From DTU052 sp050951725 (GTDB lineage Bacteria; Bacillota; Syntrophomonadia; Syntrophomonadales; DTU052), in assembly GCA_050951725.1 (NCBI GenBank), contig JBMNJO010000024.1, forward strand, positions 1-64,000: 64,000 nucleotides of DNA, read 5' to 3'. Below the pieces are notes generated by a model. That model saw only the letters and a program-made list of their open reading frames with translations, was not told the DNA's origin and searched no databases. Both the position numbers and the translations under genes were made by a program. Positions 53,725 to 63,676 of the stretch are shown here, in pieces (position 1 is the first letter of the stretch; each line of letters opens with the position of its first letter).

Positions 53725-54551
53725 TATTCTGTCCCCTTACGGGGTGAGGTCAGTTCAAGCCCTGGACGGTTACCGAAGGTTGGGGCGATGGATCCACGTT
53801 TCCGTCCCCTTACGGGGTGAGGTCAGTTCAAGCGTAGAACGATATTAACTGAAGGATTCTTCTGCACTTAGTTTCCGTCCCCTTACGGGGTGAGGTCAGT
53901 TCAAGCTTTGCGGTGTCAGATGATTCTCACCCAGACATTGATGAATTGTTTCCGTCCCCTTACGGGGTGAGGTCAGTTCAAGCGAGTCACAGAACGCAAG
54001 CCAAGCCTTCAGGGGATAGTGTTTCCGTCCCCTTACGGGGTGAGGTCAGTTCAAGCAATAACTGATGAATTGCGAACAGGCGTTGTTTCCGTCCCCTTAC
54101 GGGGTGAGGTCAGTTCAAGCTAGATTCACTTTGTCAGTTAGATCAAGTTTCCGTCCCCTTACGGGGTGAGGTCAGTTCAAGCAGTTTAGGCCTATGGATT
54201 CTACATCGCGCAACAGGCAAGTATGTTTCCGTCCCCTTACGGGGTGAGGTCAGTTCAAGCCTGAGTTGCTGCAGTGATCCTAGTACACCTCATGGATGCG
54301 TTTCCGTCCCCTTACGGGGTGAGGTCAGTTCAAGCGAAGTTTCTGCAAGGATATAAACGATAGTTTCCGTTTATAGGTTTCCGTCCCCTTACGGGGTGAG
54401 GTCAGTTCAAGCTGAAAGGAATAGCAATCATACGATCTGATTAGAGTTTCCGTCCCCTTACGGGGTGAGGTCAGTTCAAGCTGCAATCCCAGCATAGTAT
54501 CGTGACTTAAGTATCGTTTCCGTCCCCTTACGGGGTGAGGTCAGTTCAAGC
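53725..54551 (-). CRISPR. CRISPR array 2: 12 repeats, 11 spacers, variant repeat
   Basis: The 36-bp repeat shares the first 21 bases (GTTTCCGTCCCC...GGGGT) with array 1 but ends GAGGTCAGTTCAAGC. Repeats start at 53725 (degenerate, trailer), 53798, 53871, 53948, 54021, 54085, 54147, 54225, 54300, 54377, 54446 and 54516. The spacer before 54377 ends with a partial repeat copy (GTTTCCGTTTATAG). Orientation is leftward, with leader at right. Located between cas6 (upstream) and cas1 (downstream). Confidence 0.98.
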
Positions 54552-54720
54552 CCTGTGTCTGAAATCCCTTGTCCCACCGGGGCTCTGAAGCCGTTTTGCG
54601 GCGGACGATTAATTCGGACACACTTTTACAACTCCTTCCACACAGAATCCCTGACAAACGCCTAGATTTCGGCTGCGGCTGACGGACATGGAAAATCGGC
54701 GTTTGTAGCGTTAACATATC
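54552..54720 (-). promoter_or_regulatory. Leader of array 2 (type B)
   Basis: Shares the conserved leader blocks with arrays 1, 3 and 4. It shares the CGGACACACTTT and CTTCCACAC blocks only with leader 4. The cas6 stop codon lies 13 bp beyond. Confidence 0.85.
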
Positions 54721-54732
54721 TAACAGGATTAC

Positions 54733-55515
54733 CTACTCCGTGATTCTTTGACCGTGGAGCTGTTCAACGGCACACCCCCCCATTCCCAGGCTGCACTTTA
54801 TCCCTACTCCCGAATAAGCCAGGAAGCCTATTAACATGTTATAAAGCCTAACCATAGGCTGGGGGCCTCTGACCTCCAGGTTGACATATCCAATGAACCC
54901 CGGGATCTTTATGCCTTTGAACCGGTAATGATAGCTTTTCAGTGAATAACGGGATATGCAGCTGTGGGTGATCAATTGTTCCAATGCCTCTGGATCATCG
55001 ATAACGGTTTCCCGGGAATACGCATTCCATTTCTGCACCGAACTTTTTATGATCCACTCAACGGAAGGGAAGATCTGGTACTCCTCATTGCTCTTGAATG
55101 AGGCCGGACTCAGGAACTGAAGTCGGAGGCCTCCGCCATTCTGACCGTTCAGAAGATGACCAGCGACGAAGTCCTTTTCTTGAATGATTGGCCCGGCGGT
55201 CAACTCGGTAACCCGTAGGTTGGTACTATAGTGTTTGAGGTGCATTGAGTCCAGACTAGCGATAAGAGGAAACAGTTCATCGATGCTTTCCTCCCCCAGC
55301 AGGTTAATAACCCAGGTCAAGCTGCCCGTAACACCATCATGACGCCCGGGCAGTATGAGGTATTGATTAACCGGTTTTAACCCATCATTATGCAGTCCGA
55401 CCGCCAGGTCGGGAGACATTTTCTCAATCAGGGCGGAATAAAGATCATAAGCCCAGTAGTGCTGTGGCCTCGCGTTGTTTTCAAAATCAAATCTAATCCG
55501 TATCTGCCGGAACAT
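54733..55515 (-). CDS. cas6: CRISPR RNA endonuclease Cas6
   Basis: A 260-residue RAMP protein that cuts pre-crRNA at the repeat. The C-terminal glycine-rich loop reads AYSGVGIKCSLGMGGC, and the second ferredoxin fold contains FIGYVNLEVRG. The candidate catalytic histidine is in the first half (RPQHYWAYDLYSALI). It is the last gene of the csm operon, 45 bp after csm5, and must process all three repeat variants in the locus, which share the hairpin and 3' tag but differ in the 5' half. Confidence 0.92.
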   Translation of the reverse strand: MFRQIRIRFDFENNARPQHYWAYDLYSALIEKMSPDLAVGLHNDGLKPVNQYLILPGRHDGVTGSLTWVINLLGEESIDELFPLIASLDSMHLKHYSTNLRVTELTAGPIIQEKDFVAGHLLNGQNGGGLRLQFLSPASFKSNEEYQIFPSVEWIIKSSVQKWNAYSRETVIDDPEALEQLITHSCISRYSLKSYHYRFKGIKIPGFIGYVNLEVRGPQPMVRLYNMLIGFLAYSGVGIKCSLGMGGCAVEQLHGQRITE

Positions 55516-55560
55516 CGTCTTCCTCCCAAAAACTACTTACTTGGGCCGCTGAGCGATTTC

Positions 55561-56685
55561 TCATGCAATTTCTACCGAGCAACGTCCCATCCGGTAGAAT
55601 TTATTATCATAATAGGTGCCTTTGAGGACATGGGGGGAAACCCCTAATTCCATATCCTTGTCATGATGCCCCCTGGAAAACTGTTTCTGCATCAGGAGCG
55701 CTACAAAAGAAATGGCCTCCTTGCCTCCCATAGGATAGGCTACGGTCTTGGATAGGTAACCGGCCCCCCCTCCCAAGTAGATCTCCGCCCCGGGTTCGGC
55801 CTTTGAATTGTCGGTATTAGCGGGGAGCTTCAGGAAAGCGGAGAAAAAATACTGTTCCTGCATATTTGCAAACTCTCGGATGGCACTCTCAATAAAGCCC
55901 ATATCAATCCCCGCTTGTTCAAGGATCAACGGGTCCAGAGTAATTTGGGAAAGCAGGGTTACTCCTGGGCGAATGGCCTCCCGGAAAGTGGGGACCGCGA
56001 TCTCCTTGCCTGCCAGGGTGAGGTCGATCTTTGGGCAGAGGATCAGGTCTGTGGTGGAGGCAGACCTGCTGTCACTAATCTGCAACCCCTTCATTACGGA
56101 GTTAACTGCGTTGTATTTATTATTATCCAGGTTCAGGGTATGTAGAAGGTCTGCTTCAACCCGTTCGGTTTCCCATCCCAAGGCATTTTTACCGGCCCAT
56201 TCCGAACGTCTCAGCTTCTCTTCCCATTTCCTAAGATCTCTTAAACTTTGGTTACGTTGACTGGCCAGCATCTTGGCCAGGATGGCTGTTCTTATTGCGC
56301 CCTTAAGACTACTGCCGGGCAGATAAGGCTGTCCATAATTGTCTTTTAAGAAAAGCTCAATGTCGCGCAACGGATGGTCTGATTTCAAGGCATTGCCCGC
56401 ACTGATTTCGTAGGCGGTAAAGCTATTTACCTCTTCATCGGTTACCCGGCAGTTGTAGAGCCATTGATAAAGGTCATTCTGGTTACCCAGCATAAAGGTG
56501 ATATACCGGTCCTCCAAACCTTTATCATTCAGAAACCGAGAAAACCGCTGGAGATCAATTATACATACCCTCTGCCCAACCGGAATATAGGCATACTCTT
56601 TCTTATTGATCTCCCTGCCGCTACCGATGAATAACGGTCCCAGGGTTTTTATCCTGATTGTAAAACTTTGCAGGTGACTCTTCAT
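55561..56685 (-). CDS. csm5: Type III-A effector subunit Csm5
   Basis: RAMP subunit of 374 residues capping the 3' end of crRNA in the Csm complex. N-terminal RAMP segment IRIKTLGPLFIGSGREINKKEYAY and the glycine-rich loop YLPGSSLKGAIRTAIL are typical. The stop and start overlap with csm4 by 4 nt, so translation is coupled. No enzymatic role is expected. Confidence 0.93.
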   Translation of the reverse strand: MKSHLQSFTIRIKTLGPLFIGSGREINKKEYAYIPVGQRVCIIDLQRFSRFLNDKGLEDRYITFMLGNQNDLYQWLYNCRVTDEEVNSFTAYEISAGNALKSDHPLRDIELFLKDNYGQPYLPGSSLKGAIRTAILAKMLASQRNQSLRDLRKWEEKLRRSEWAGKNALGWETERVEADLLHTLNLDNNKYNAVNSVMKGLQISDSRSASTTDLILCPKIDLTLAGKEIAVPTFREAIRPGVTLLSQITLDPLILEQAGIDMGFIESAIREFANMQEQYFFSAFLKLPANTDNSKAEPGAEIYLGGGAGYLSKTVAYPMGGKEAISFVALLMQKQFSRGHHDKDMELGVSPHVLKGTYYDNKFYRMGRCSVEIA

Positions 56686-57668
56686 ATACTCACCCCCATG
56701 AACAGTGGCTTGAGATAACGATATACGGGGTGCCTGCCCTCATGGGAAACGTCATAAATGTCGCCGGTGAATTTTTGTTGAAAGCAGGAACCGGGCGCAA
56801 AGGCATAAATAAGCCGCTTCTTTACCTGATGGGTCCAATAGCGGTCCGACTGGACAAACCCGCCCCGCCTTAGGATCATATAGGTTCCATCATTACAGAC
56901 CTTATCCAATTCCTCATCTCGGGGAAGTGCCGTATTCAGGAGCATCTGCCAGGACGACTCTTTATTATTCAGCAGTTCAGCCAGAGATTGTAAGCCTTCC
57001 GAATGCCGCGTATCCAACAATATGGGGGTTTCAACACCGAATTTACCCAGGCCCGAACTGCGCTCGCCACCAATCCCGCTTAATGATAGCGCTTTTAATA
57101 ATCGAGTGATCAGAGAAAGGTCTTCTTCTCTCTCATAAGCAGCTATCAGATAAAGTCCACTGTCCCGGTTAAATTTAAGACAGCCCACGTGATATGGCTG
57201 GGTCTCCTTCTGTCCTTTGATACTAACTAATTGTCGCATTTCACTGACGGCTAACTGTGCCAATAGTTCATTTGCCTTTTTAACATCAAATTCGGTTTTG
57301 CCAGTCAATGAAGCCAGGTAATCATTCATAGAAGCCGCCGCAATATACTTCAGATTTTTATAGGCTTTGCGTTCTTTTATATCACGCTGGCCGGGTGAAG
57401 ACTCAACCTTCAAAATAGGCTTGGGTATAAAGTAATTCTCTTTTCGGTATGGAAAGAGGTCTGACAATATGATTTTGCCGCTTCGGGCAAGCTCATATAA
57501 TTGTTGTAGCAATGCATCTCCCCCTGCCTGAATAGCCTCGATGCAGAGTGCCGAAAAAAGGGTATCACTATGTATAGTCATTTCCGCTGACGGGAGGGTG
57601 GCGCTACCGGAGTCGTTCCCGATATGTAGAGCAGTTGTGAATTCCAATTTATAGACAGCATAATGCAT
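56682..57668 (-). CDS. csm4: Type III-A effector subunit Csm4
   Basis: RAMP subunit of 328 residues that binds the crRNA 5' tag and contacts Cas10. Visible are the N-terminal fold (YKLEFTTALHIGNDSGSATLPSAEMTIHSDTLFSAL) and the glycine-rich GIGGERSSGLGKFG loop. It overlaps csm3 by 20 nt upstream and csm5 by 4 nt downstream. The length is typical. Confidence 0.93.
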   Translation of the reverse strand: MHYAVYKLEFTTALHIGNDSGSATLPSAEMTIHSDTLFSALCIEAIQAGGDALLQQLYELARSGKIILSDLFPYRKENYFIPKPILKVESSPGQRDIKERKAYKNLKYIAAASMNDYLASLTGKTEFDVKKANELLAQLAVSEMRQLVSIKGQKETQPYHVGCLKFNRDSGLYLIAAYEREEDLSLITRLLKALSLSGIGGERSSGLGKFGVETPILLDTRHSEGLQSLAELLNNKESSWQMLLNTALPRDEELDKVCNDGTYMILRRGGFVQSDRYWTHQVKKRLIYAFAPGSCFQQKFTGDIYDVSHEGRHPVYRYLKPLFMGVSI

Positions 57669-58332
57669 CTGCTTCCACTTCCTTTAATATTTTGAGCAGC
57701 CTTGCCATCGCCTCCCGATTTAAAGCATCATTCATTACCTGAACGTCGAAATCAGTAAACCGAATCTTTCCGTAACCGCGGCTACCATGGCCGCCAAGGT
57801 AGTCAAGCTGTAACGTTTTTAGGCCCAGAGCCAAGTTTTCAAGATCATCTTCAATTTCCTCGGGCTTTGCTATGTCATAGATTAGATTGAACGAAAAAAC
57901 TGCCCCGCGAATAACACGCTCGATCTGCCGGGGCATGGCACTTGAAGTGGAACGAGTTATGGTATTTTCAAACTTTACCTCCGTATATCCAAATTTCTTA
58001 AGTTTCTCGGCATTCTTGAGATAGCAATCAGCAAACTGCAACCGGCCCCTTATTACATTCCTTCCTCCGGCTCCAAACAGCCTGATGATCTCCTCGGGAT
58101 CATTTTCCGCTTTGGGCAGAACTATTTTCTGAACCATATTCCGGACCATCAATGTTCGTAGCTTGCCCTTTATACTACTGCCGGGAATTATCGGCTGCTG
58201 AGTCATGGAATCTCTAATAACCGGAGAATCAACCGCTCCAATAGCCGAAAATATATTGGAACCTCCAATATGCATCCCGGTCAAAAGATGAATATCAGCC
58301 GTAATTTTAATCTTTCCATACATTTCGCTCAT
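57649..58332 (-). CDS. csm3: Type III-A backbone nuclease Csm3
   Basis: Backbone RAMP subunit of 227 residues, present in several copies per complex, which cuts target RNA every 6 nt. The catalytic aspartate, D33 in Streptococcus thermophilus, corresponds to D35 in IGAVDSPVIRD, and the glycine-rich loop is IPGSSIKGKLR. Target-RNA cleavage should thus be active. The gene follows csm2 by 12 bp and overlaps csm4. Confidence 0.96.
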   Translation of the reverse strand: MSEMYGKIKITADIHLLTGMHIGGSNIFSAIGAVDSPVIRDSMTQQPIIPGSSIKGKLRTLMVRNMVQKIVLPKAENDPEEIIRLFGAGGRNVIRGRLQFADCYLKNAEKLKKFGYTEVKFENTITRSTSSAMPRQIERVIRGAVFSFNLIYDIAKPEEIEDDLENLALGLKTLQLDYLGGHGSRGYGKIRFTDFDVQVMNDALNREAMARLLKILKEVEADALCCL

Positions 58333-58344
58333 TCTGTCTACCTC

Positions 58345-58848
58345 CTATTTATCTTTTCCGCCCAGGAAGCGGTGGTAGGCCACCAGTGCTTCGAGATAAT
58401 TAAAGTAACGCAGAAACCTGGTTCGACTCTGGCCAATATGATCTATACCCTTAATTAACTCCGCTGTTTCAATGAATTTCTTAATCTTCTTTACTTTTTC
58501 ACCCGAGTCCCTTTCACGACCTGCCTCATATGCCAGGCGAACCTTGACATGCCTTATCCGATCAACTATTCCCTGAGACAATACCTCATCTTGATTATTA
58601 ATAACCTCGCTGTGTATATCGTTAACGATAGTAAGGATGTTACGGATTTTGGAAGTAGTCAGGTTACCAAAAGGGTTATTCGTACCAGTATCCATCAGTT
58701 GGGTCATGCGCTTTTCCGCTATACTGACATAGTCAGCGTCTTCAAGAAAATATTCAGGTTCTGGCCCTAGGTTATTCCAAGGTTTCATCCCCATAGCTTC
58801 GCCCAAGTTTTTCAGATCTTTCAACGTTTTTTTCTCACCATTGCTCAT
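58345..58848 (-). CDS. csm2: Type III-A small subunit Csm2
   Basis: Helical small subunit of 167 residues, stacking along the crRNA-target duplex. The C-terminal half (VKVRLAYEAGRERDSGEKVKKIKKFIETA, LEALVAYHRFLGGKDK) matches the Csm2 pattern; the N-terminus is longer than in many homologues. Its start overlaps the csm1 stop by one base (TAATG-like junction). Identity rests on pattern and position. Confidence 0.88.
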   Translation of the reverse strand: MSNGEKKTLKDLKNLGEAMGMKPWNNLGPEPEYFLEDADYVSIAEKRMTQLMDTGTNNPFGNLTTSKIRNILTIVNDIHSEVINNQDEVLSQGIVDRIRHVKVRLAYEAGRERDSGEKVKKIKKFIETAELIKGIDHIGQSRTRFLRYFNYLEALVAYHRFLGGKDK

Positions 58849-61298
58849 TATTGTTCCTCCTCTCCCTTACGGCTCAGATATACGTCTATAGTTATGGCCG
58901 TCAGCAGTTCTTGTCGGTCCTGATCATCGAGAGCCCAGCGATACATCTGTTCCGAAAATTGCCGGTAAGCTTCCTTTACCTCCATTGGAACAGAACTCCC
59001 CGATGGAGCCATACGACCCAGCAAGTAAGCGTACCGGGCAATATTGATCCGATCGTCTTGCGCCCCTACAAGGTATTCATACAGCCGGTATAGGAATGAA
59101 TTGCCCGCGGCCTGGTCCCGGCCCTGGATGGACTGGAAGTACATCTGCAATAAGCGTAGTTTTTGTCCTACAACTCGCGCCTGAAAAGCATCCCACTTGT
59201 ACAGGTGATTAACCCGAATACTCAGTTCACCTTCCCTGTTTTTGCTGATGCTCTGCCCCAAAAGAGCTAGACCGTCTTTATTGTCATCGATGTTTTTTGC
59301 AGCGTATTCCAGGTCAGCCACCTCCTCCGCCATCCGGCTTACGGGGTATTTATCAGGATATAGTCCAATGCCGGCTGAAAAACTGAGGGAATCAGCAGTA
59401 TATATGCGAAAAGCGTGGCGCAAGTCGACCGCCAGTTCAATAACATCATTCCAGGAGCCGATGATAAACATATCATCACCGCCGGAGTAAACGATAACAG
59501 CTTTTTTCCTGCCACCAGCCAAGTCAGGTTTTAACGAAAGTCCCTCTAAGGCTGTTTGTCCTCTTAACAGGCCGTTAATGTGATGTTTAAAAAACATGGA
59601 TAACTGGCGGGACAGGGTAGCAAAGCGCGAGAGGGTAAGATAGCGATTCCGATCAACAACGTTTTCTTCTCGCTCTCTTACAAAACCATTGGTAAACGCG
59701 GCACCTAAGTTGTCAACATCTGCTCTCAGAACACCCAGTCGATCTATTCCTTCACTCTGTATAGCCAATTTTTCAAAAGTTGCCATATCCCCTTCGACGT
59801 CATAGAAGTAATTGCCCATCCATAGGCGGGTGCTGTAACCGTAACCGGTATACATCCTGTTTATGGCATAAACAGAAAGAATGTCGTCGCAGCCTTTGGC
59901 CAAGAGCCTAGTTAATTCTGATTCAGGCATAGCGGCAAGATAGCAGTCATCCCCCATCGCTGAAGGGAGTCTAACGTTTACAAAGGGTTCTAATCTTGTT
60001 TTTGACGAGACCAGGAGAGTTTCCTGACGAACTATTTCACGGGAGAGATTTTGTAGAGAGCTGCAGACCTGACAGATGTTTTCCTGGTCAAGCAACTGAT
60101 TCGTGGTCCCGCAACAATTACACTCCCGATCACTGTTCTCGGCCTGGTTTTTGTTAAGATGACGGATATCTGCGGCCTCATACCGTCTAAGTTTGTGTTT
60201 CCCCAGTTTTTGCGACAGGTTGCTAAAAATCTCCTGGTAGGGATTCTCTTGTCTGGGTATATTCATGAGATCATTGCCGTTGCATTCTTGAAAGGCATAA
60301 GCAACAAAGAGTCGGGTTCCCATCCTATTAATGAACCACTGATTGAAGCCGTCCAGTATGTTTCGGCACTTACGGATAACTTCTTCAATATTTGGCAGCA
60401 GAATATATGCGTGCCCACCTCCGGTGTAGATAAGGTTAGCCCGTGATAGGTCGGTAGCCTTAAGCAATGTGTCCACAATATGTTCTATCAAGATTTCCAG
60501 ATAGAATGAACGCGCTCGTAGGGCCTTTAATGCACCCTTGGATGTAATTGTATAAATAAATGACTGTATCCCTGAGAGATCGCAGCTAAATATGAGAAAA
60601 GCTTTTTCCTCGCGGAACTGAGCCTCTCTCGTTAATAGTTCTTGCTTAAAATTATGGCGGTTATGAGCTAAGAGGTAGTTGTATATGGATGAGGCCAGTG
60701 CGGCTGTCAAACGCTGGTGATCGTATAGCGATATATCTGCTACTTCCCCGATCAATGTTGAGGACGGTACAAAGCTGAGGTGGGCCTCCAAAAGCTCAAG
60801 TACAGAGTTAATATAGTCCGGTCCCCATTTTATACCCCCAAGTCCTGATTTTAACTCCTGAACTAGCCGATTGTAATCGCTGGCTTGAATCTCCTTGACT
60901 TCAGTAGGCATATTAATTTCTTCTGCTCCACTCAAGCGGTGTTTTAGGTGGGTCTCGTTGTTGTTAAGCAGGTTGAATACCGAGGCCAGTGGTAACCCTG
61001 GGTTAAACCAATGCGGGCTTTCACCCTCCACCTCCCGCTGATCAGTTCCTGCTGCAATGTTATCTGCAAAATAAACAACGTAAGCCAAGGAGTCATCCGC
61101 AATACCAGCGTTTCTTAAATCCCTCGCGTGGTGGTAGAGCATAATCTCATCAATTTCCGGATCTTTTAGGTACTGACTAATCAGTGCCTGTCCTGACAAG
61201 GGATGAGCTTGCGGGTCAAGCAAGCGGGTACGATAAACAACTTTACCAATGTCATGCAGTAAGGCGCCAATTGCTAACTTAAATTGCTTATCATTCAT
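58848..61298 (-). CDS. csm1: Cas10/Csm1: HD nuclease and cyclic-oligoadenylate synthase
   Basis: Signature subunit of type III-A, 816 residues. An HD nuclease motif at the N-terminus (H15-D16 in ALLHDIGKVVYR) cuts single-stranded DNA. A four-cysteine zinc finger follows (CNCCG...CQVC, about residues 391-412). The palm domain has an intact GGDD (residues 606-609 in YSGGDDMFIIG), so cyclic oligoadenylate production is expected; its receptor is the Csm6 gene upstream. The start MNDKQFK is set by GAGGGGT upstream; the frame is open to 61358. First gene of the six-gene csm-cas6 operon, 250 bp after array 3. Confidence 0.97.
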   Translation of the reverse strand: MNDKQFKLAIGALLHDIGKVVYRTRLLDPQAHPLSGQALISQYLKDPEIDEIMLYHHARDLRNAGIADDSLAYVVYFADNIAAGTDQREVEGESPHWFNPGLPLASVFNLLNNNETHLKHRLSGAEEINMPTEVKEIQASDYNRLVQELKSGLGGIKWGPDYINSVLELLEAHLSFVPSSTLIGEVADISLYDHQRLTAALASSIYNYLLAHNRHNFKQELLTREAQFREEKAFLIFSCDLSGIQSFIYTITSKGALKALRARSFYLEILIEHIVDTLLKATDLSRANLIYTGGGHAYILLPNIEEVIRKCRNILDGFNQWFINRMGTRLFVAYAFQECNGNDLMNIPRQENPYQEIFSNLSQKLGKHKLRRYEAADIRHLNKNQAENSDRECNCCGTTNQLLDQENICQVCSSLQNLSREIVRQETLLVSSKTRLEPFVNVRLPSAMGDDCYLAAMPESELTRLLAKGCDDILSVYAINRMYTGYGYSTRLWMGNYFYDVEGDMATFEKLAIQSEGIDRLGVLRADVDNLGAAFTNGFVREREENVVDRNRYLTLSRFATLSRQLSMFFKHHINGLLRGQTALEGLSLKPDLAGGRKKAVIVYSGGDDMFIIGSWNDVIELAVDLRHAFRIYTADSLSFSAGIGLYPDKYPVSRMAEEVADLEYAAKNIDDNKDGLALLGQSISKNREGELSIRVNHLYKWDAFQARVVGQKLRLLQMYFQSIQGRDQAAGNSFLYRLYEYLVGAQDDRINIARYAYLLGRMAPSGSSVPMEVKEAYRQFSEQMYRWALDDQDRQELLTAITIDVYLSRKGEEEQ

Positions 61299-61546
61299 TG
61301 ATACCCCTCTTTCACTAAAAATGTCAAATGTTCTCCTTCCATGATATTCCATGAACAATCATGGAACTCCTTTGTTTCTATTCGTCGTTTAATGTCACTT
61401 ATTGGCGTTTTTATCCCAGATACTAGTTTGCACTCGGGCGAATTAGGCTTTAGTAGGAAAAGCACGGATATCTATGAAGCGCAGGAAGTCAACTCGATTG
61501 GTTAACGAACTCAATCATCGATTCACGCCTTAGAATCAGTATGTTT

Positions 61547-61719
61547 GTTTCCGTCCCCTTACGGGGTTAAGGCGTTTGAAACCGCGATTGGCATGCAACT
61601 TCTGTCATGTTTCCGTCCCCTTACGGGGTTAAGGCGTTTGAAACCTGCCAGCCTAGACCGAAACTATACAAGCAGTCCAAAGTGTTTCCGTCCCCTTACG
61701 GGGTTAAGGCGTTTGAAAC
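61547..61719 (-). CRISPR. CRISPR array 3: 3 repeats, 2 spacers
   Basis: 36-bp repeats at 61547, 61609 and 61684, equal to the array-1 repeat except for GGCG in place of GTCA within the last 13 bases (…TTAAGGCGTTTGAAAC). Spacers are 26 and 39 nt. Leader at right; transcription leftward into csm1. The short length suggests recent origin, loss of spacers or low activity. Confidence 0.97.
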
Positions 61720-61885
61720 CCCTGTGCCCTGGAAGCCTTGTCTGGTCGGGGCTGCTAAGCCGTTTTGCGGCGGACACCGTTTTAAAAATTCATTTTCACC
61801 CCTCCCTTCTGATAAAGCCTTAACAAACGTCGAGATTTAGGCTGCGGCTGAGTAGCATGTAAAATTGGCATTCTTCAACCATCCA
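61720..61885 (-). promoter_or_regulatory. Leader of array 3 (type A)
   Basis: Near-identical in part to leader 1, including TCATTTTCACCCCTCCCTTCT and CATGTAAAATTGGCATT; conserved TTTTGCGGCGGAC and GGCTGCGGCTG as in all four leaders. Confidence 0.85.
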
Positions 61886-61962
61886 AACCACAATGGGCGG
61901 TTTTTGCAAAACTCGTATATTGGGTGTCATCATGTTAGCTCACTCTTTCTTACGCGGCATAA

Positions 61963-63264
61963 CTATGTTAAATCTTCAAATACAGCCTGACCGACGGCCT
62001 TAAGCTGTTCATCAGCAAATGGATGATCACCTATTGCATTGCCGGGAAATACTATCGTAAAGAGTTTTTTTAGCAAGTCTATCGCTTTTTTGGCATCTTC
62101 TTTGGAAACAGTATTCATTCCATGATTATTGATGGTTAAATTACGTTCTTTGGAAAGTCCGTTGAGTTGCTGTTCTAATTGTTCACCAATTGGCCTTTTA
62201 CCTTTCAAATACTCATAAAGCCCAGGTATCTGGTATAACTTAATGTGCTCCTGACGCCGGTCAATATATTGATATACCTGTTCAGATATTCTTTGCTCCC
62301 TTAGCTTAGCTTCAGGCCGGGGGATACCAAGTTCGTTTCTGGCCACAAGAAACATACATCCTTCATATATACGTTTGAATCGACTTAGGCAGTCAATATA
62401 CTGATCCATTTTATAGCGACGATATGTATTATGATAGAGATCGCAGAGATTTTCGAATTCCTCTCTTTGGCCTTGACGAACGATACTCTCAAGGCAGTCT
62501 CGCTGCTTCCACAGCATCGATAGGGAGCGGGTCTTACGGAACCGTTGTATTTTTGGTAGTAATTTATTCATTTGATCCAAAGCAACAGCGTGCTGATATA
62601 GATCCACAAAATGATAGATTCTGAACAGGTCGGAATATAATTCTGCCAAGGCCTGTCTTTCTGCATGTCTAGTAATAAGCGCTAGATTCAACAATTCATC
62701 GGCAGCACTAGCAAACTGATATTTGTTAAAGAAGATTCCGGCCCGGTTAATCAGGTTTTCTTCCTCAATAAAGTTTACATCGACTTCTCTTATGTGCTCC
62801 TGACCAGCATCCACAAAACGAGGATCCCTAACCTGGAACACCCGCGCATTTAATCGTTGACTGCTTATCATAATTAGAAATGAAGCCTGGATTTGCGAGG
62901 TTCCGGAGGAGATGCTAAGCAGGTATTCTGGCGATGAGTGCTGATAATGTTCTTTGATTTCTACAATTTTCGTGTTTAAACACTTTAGTATTTCATAATG
63001 ATCAGTAGGATCCGGTAGGTTTAATGGCATACGCTTAATTGCTGCCTTGGGCAGCAGCTTTTTAATCTCTGTTTCAATCTCATCACAACGATCCTCAGTA
63101 TATGAAAGTTTCTCATTAAGCTGTCGCTGGGTAGGGAAGAGTATTATAATGTCAGGTTCCAGCTTTAGTACCGCCGACATAAGGGGGCCGTTCGTCTTCT
63201 CCCCCGTCTCTTTGTTTTCCGCAAATGGATCACGATTACCTACCGCACTGAGCAAAATCTTCAA
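61963..63264 (-). CDS. csm6: Csm6-family CARF-HEPN ribonuclease
   Basis: Ancillary RNase of 433 residues activated by cyclic oligoadenylate from Cas10. The N-terminal CARF domain begins ILLSAVGNRDPF and has the ligand-binding SISSGTSQIQASF loop. The C-terminal HEPN domain carries the R-x6-H motif (R374 to H381 in RNLTINNHG). Both halves look intact, so collateral RNA degradation is expected. It is transcribed after array 4 (83 bp) and before leader 3, separate from the csm operon. Csm6 versus Csx1 naming is a matter of context; the III-A locus favours Csm6. Confidence 0.88.
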   Translation of the reverse strand: MKILLSAVGNRDPFAENKETGEKTNGPLMSAVLKLEPDIIILFPTQRQLNEKLSYTEDRCDEIETEIKKLLPKAAIKRMPLNLPDPTDHYEILKCLNTKIVEIKEHYQHSSPEYLLSISSGTSQIQASFLIMISSQRLNARVFQVRDPRFVDAGQEHIREVDVNFIEEENLINRAGIFFNKYQFASAADELLNLALITRHAERQALAELYSDLFRIYHFVDLYQHAVALDQMNKLLPKIQRFRKTRSLSMLWKQRDCLESIVRQGQREEFENLCDLYHNTYRRYKMDQYIDCLSRFKRIYEGCMFLVARNELGIPRPEAKLREQRISEQVYQYIDRRQEHIKLYQIPGLYEYLKGKRPIGEQLEQQLNGLSKERNLTINNHGMNTVSKEDAKKAIDLLKKLFTIVFPGNAIGDHPFADEQLKAVGQAVFEDLT

Positions 63265-63346
63265 GGCTGATTCCCTCCTAACAAATTATTACATCGTTCT
63301 TCGTTAGGTTCCGATCTTTTCCATGTGCTTGTTTCCGTATTGCCAG

Positions 63347-63676
63347 CAATCCGTCCCCTTACGGGGTTAAGTCATTTTAAACATGCCGAAACCGATGAAC
63401 CTATCATATTGGCCCTGTTTCCGTCCCCTTACGGGGTTAAGTCATTTGAAACACGAATCGGTCATGCGATAGGCAATACGCCTCGGTAAAGTTTCCGTCC
63501 CCTTACGGGGTTAAGTCATTTGAAACGAGGAAGCCAAATCCAGTTAGGGAAAACCTCTCTGATGGTTTCCGTCCCCTTACGGGGTTAAGTCATTTGAAAT
63601 CAAACCATCCCCGCCACGAAGTCTCCTCCAATTTGGTTATGTTTCCGTCCCCTTACGGGGTTAAGTCATTTGAAAT
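63347..63676 (-). CRISPR. CRISPR array 4: 5 repeats, 4 spacers
   Basis: Repeats start at 63347 (degraded, trailer), 63417, 63491, 63565 and 63641. The sequence equals the array-1 repeat, but the two leader-proximal copies end GAAAT instead of GAAAC, so their crRNA-sense 5' base is A. Spacers 34-40 nt. Leftward transcription leads towards csm6. A further partial repeat start (GTTTCCGTATTG) lies at 63331. Confidence 0.96.

Noticed and set aside
53725..61719. Possibility that the arrays belong to separate CRISPR types
   Set aside because: All repeats share the same hairpin and tag half, leaders are homologous, and only type III-A effector genes are present.
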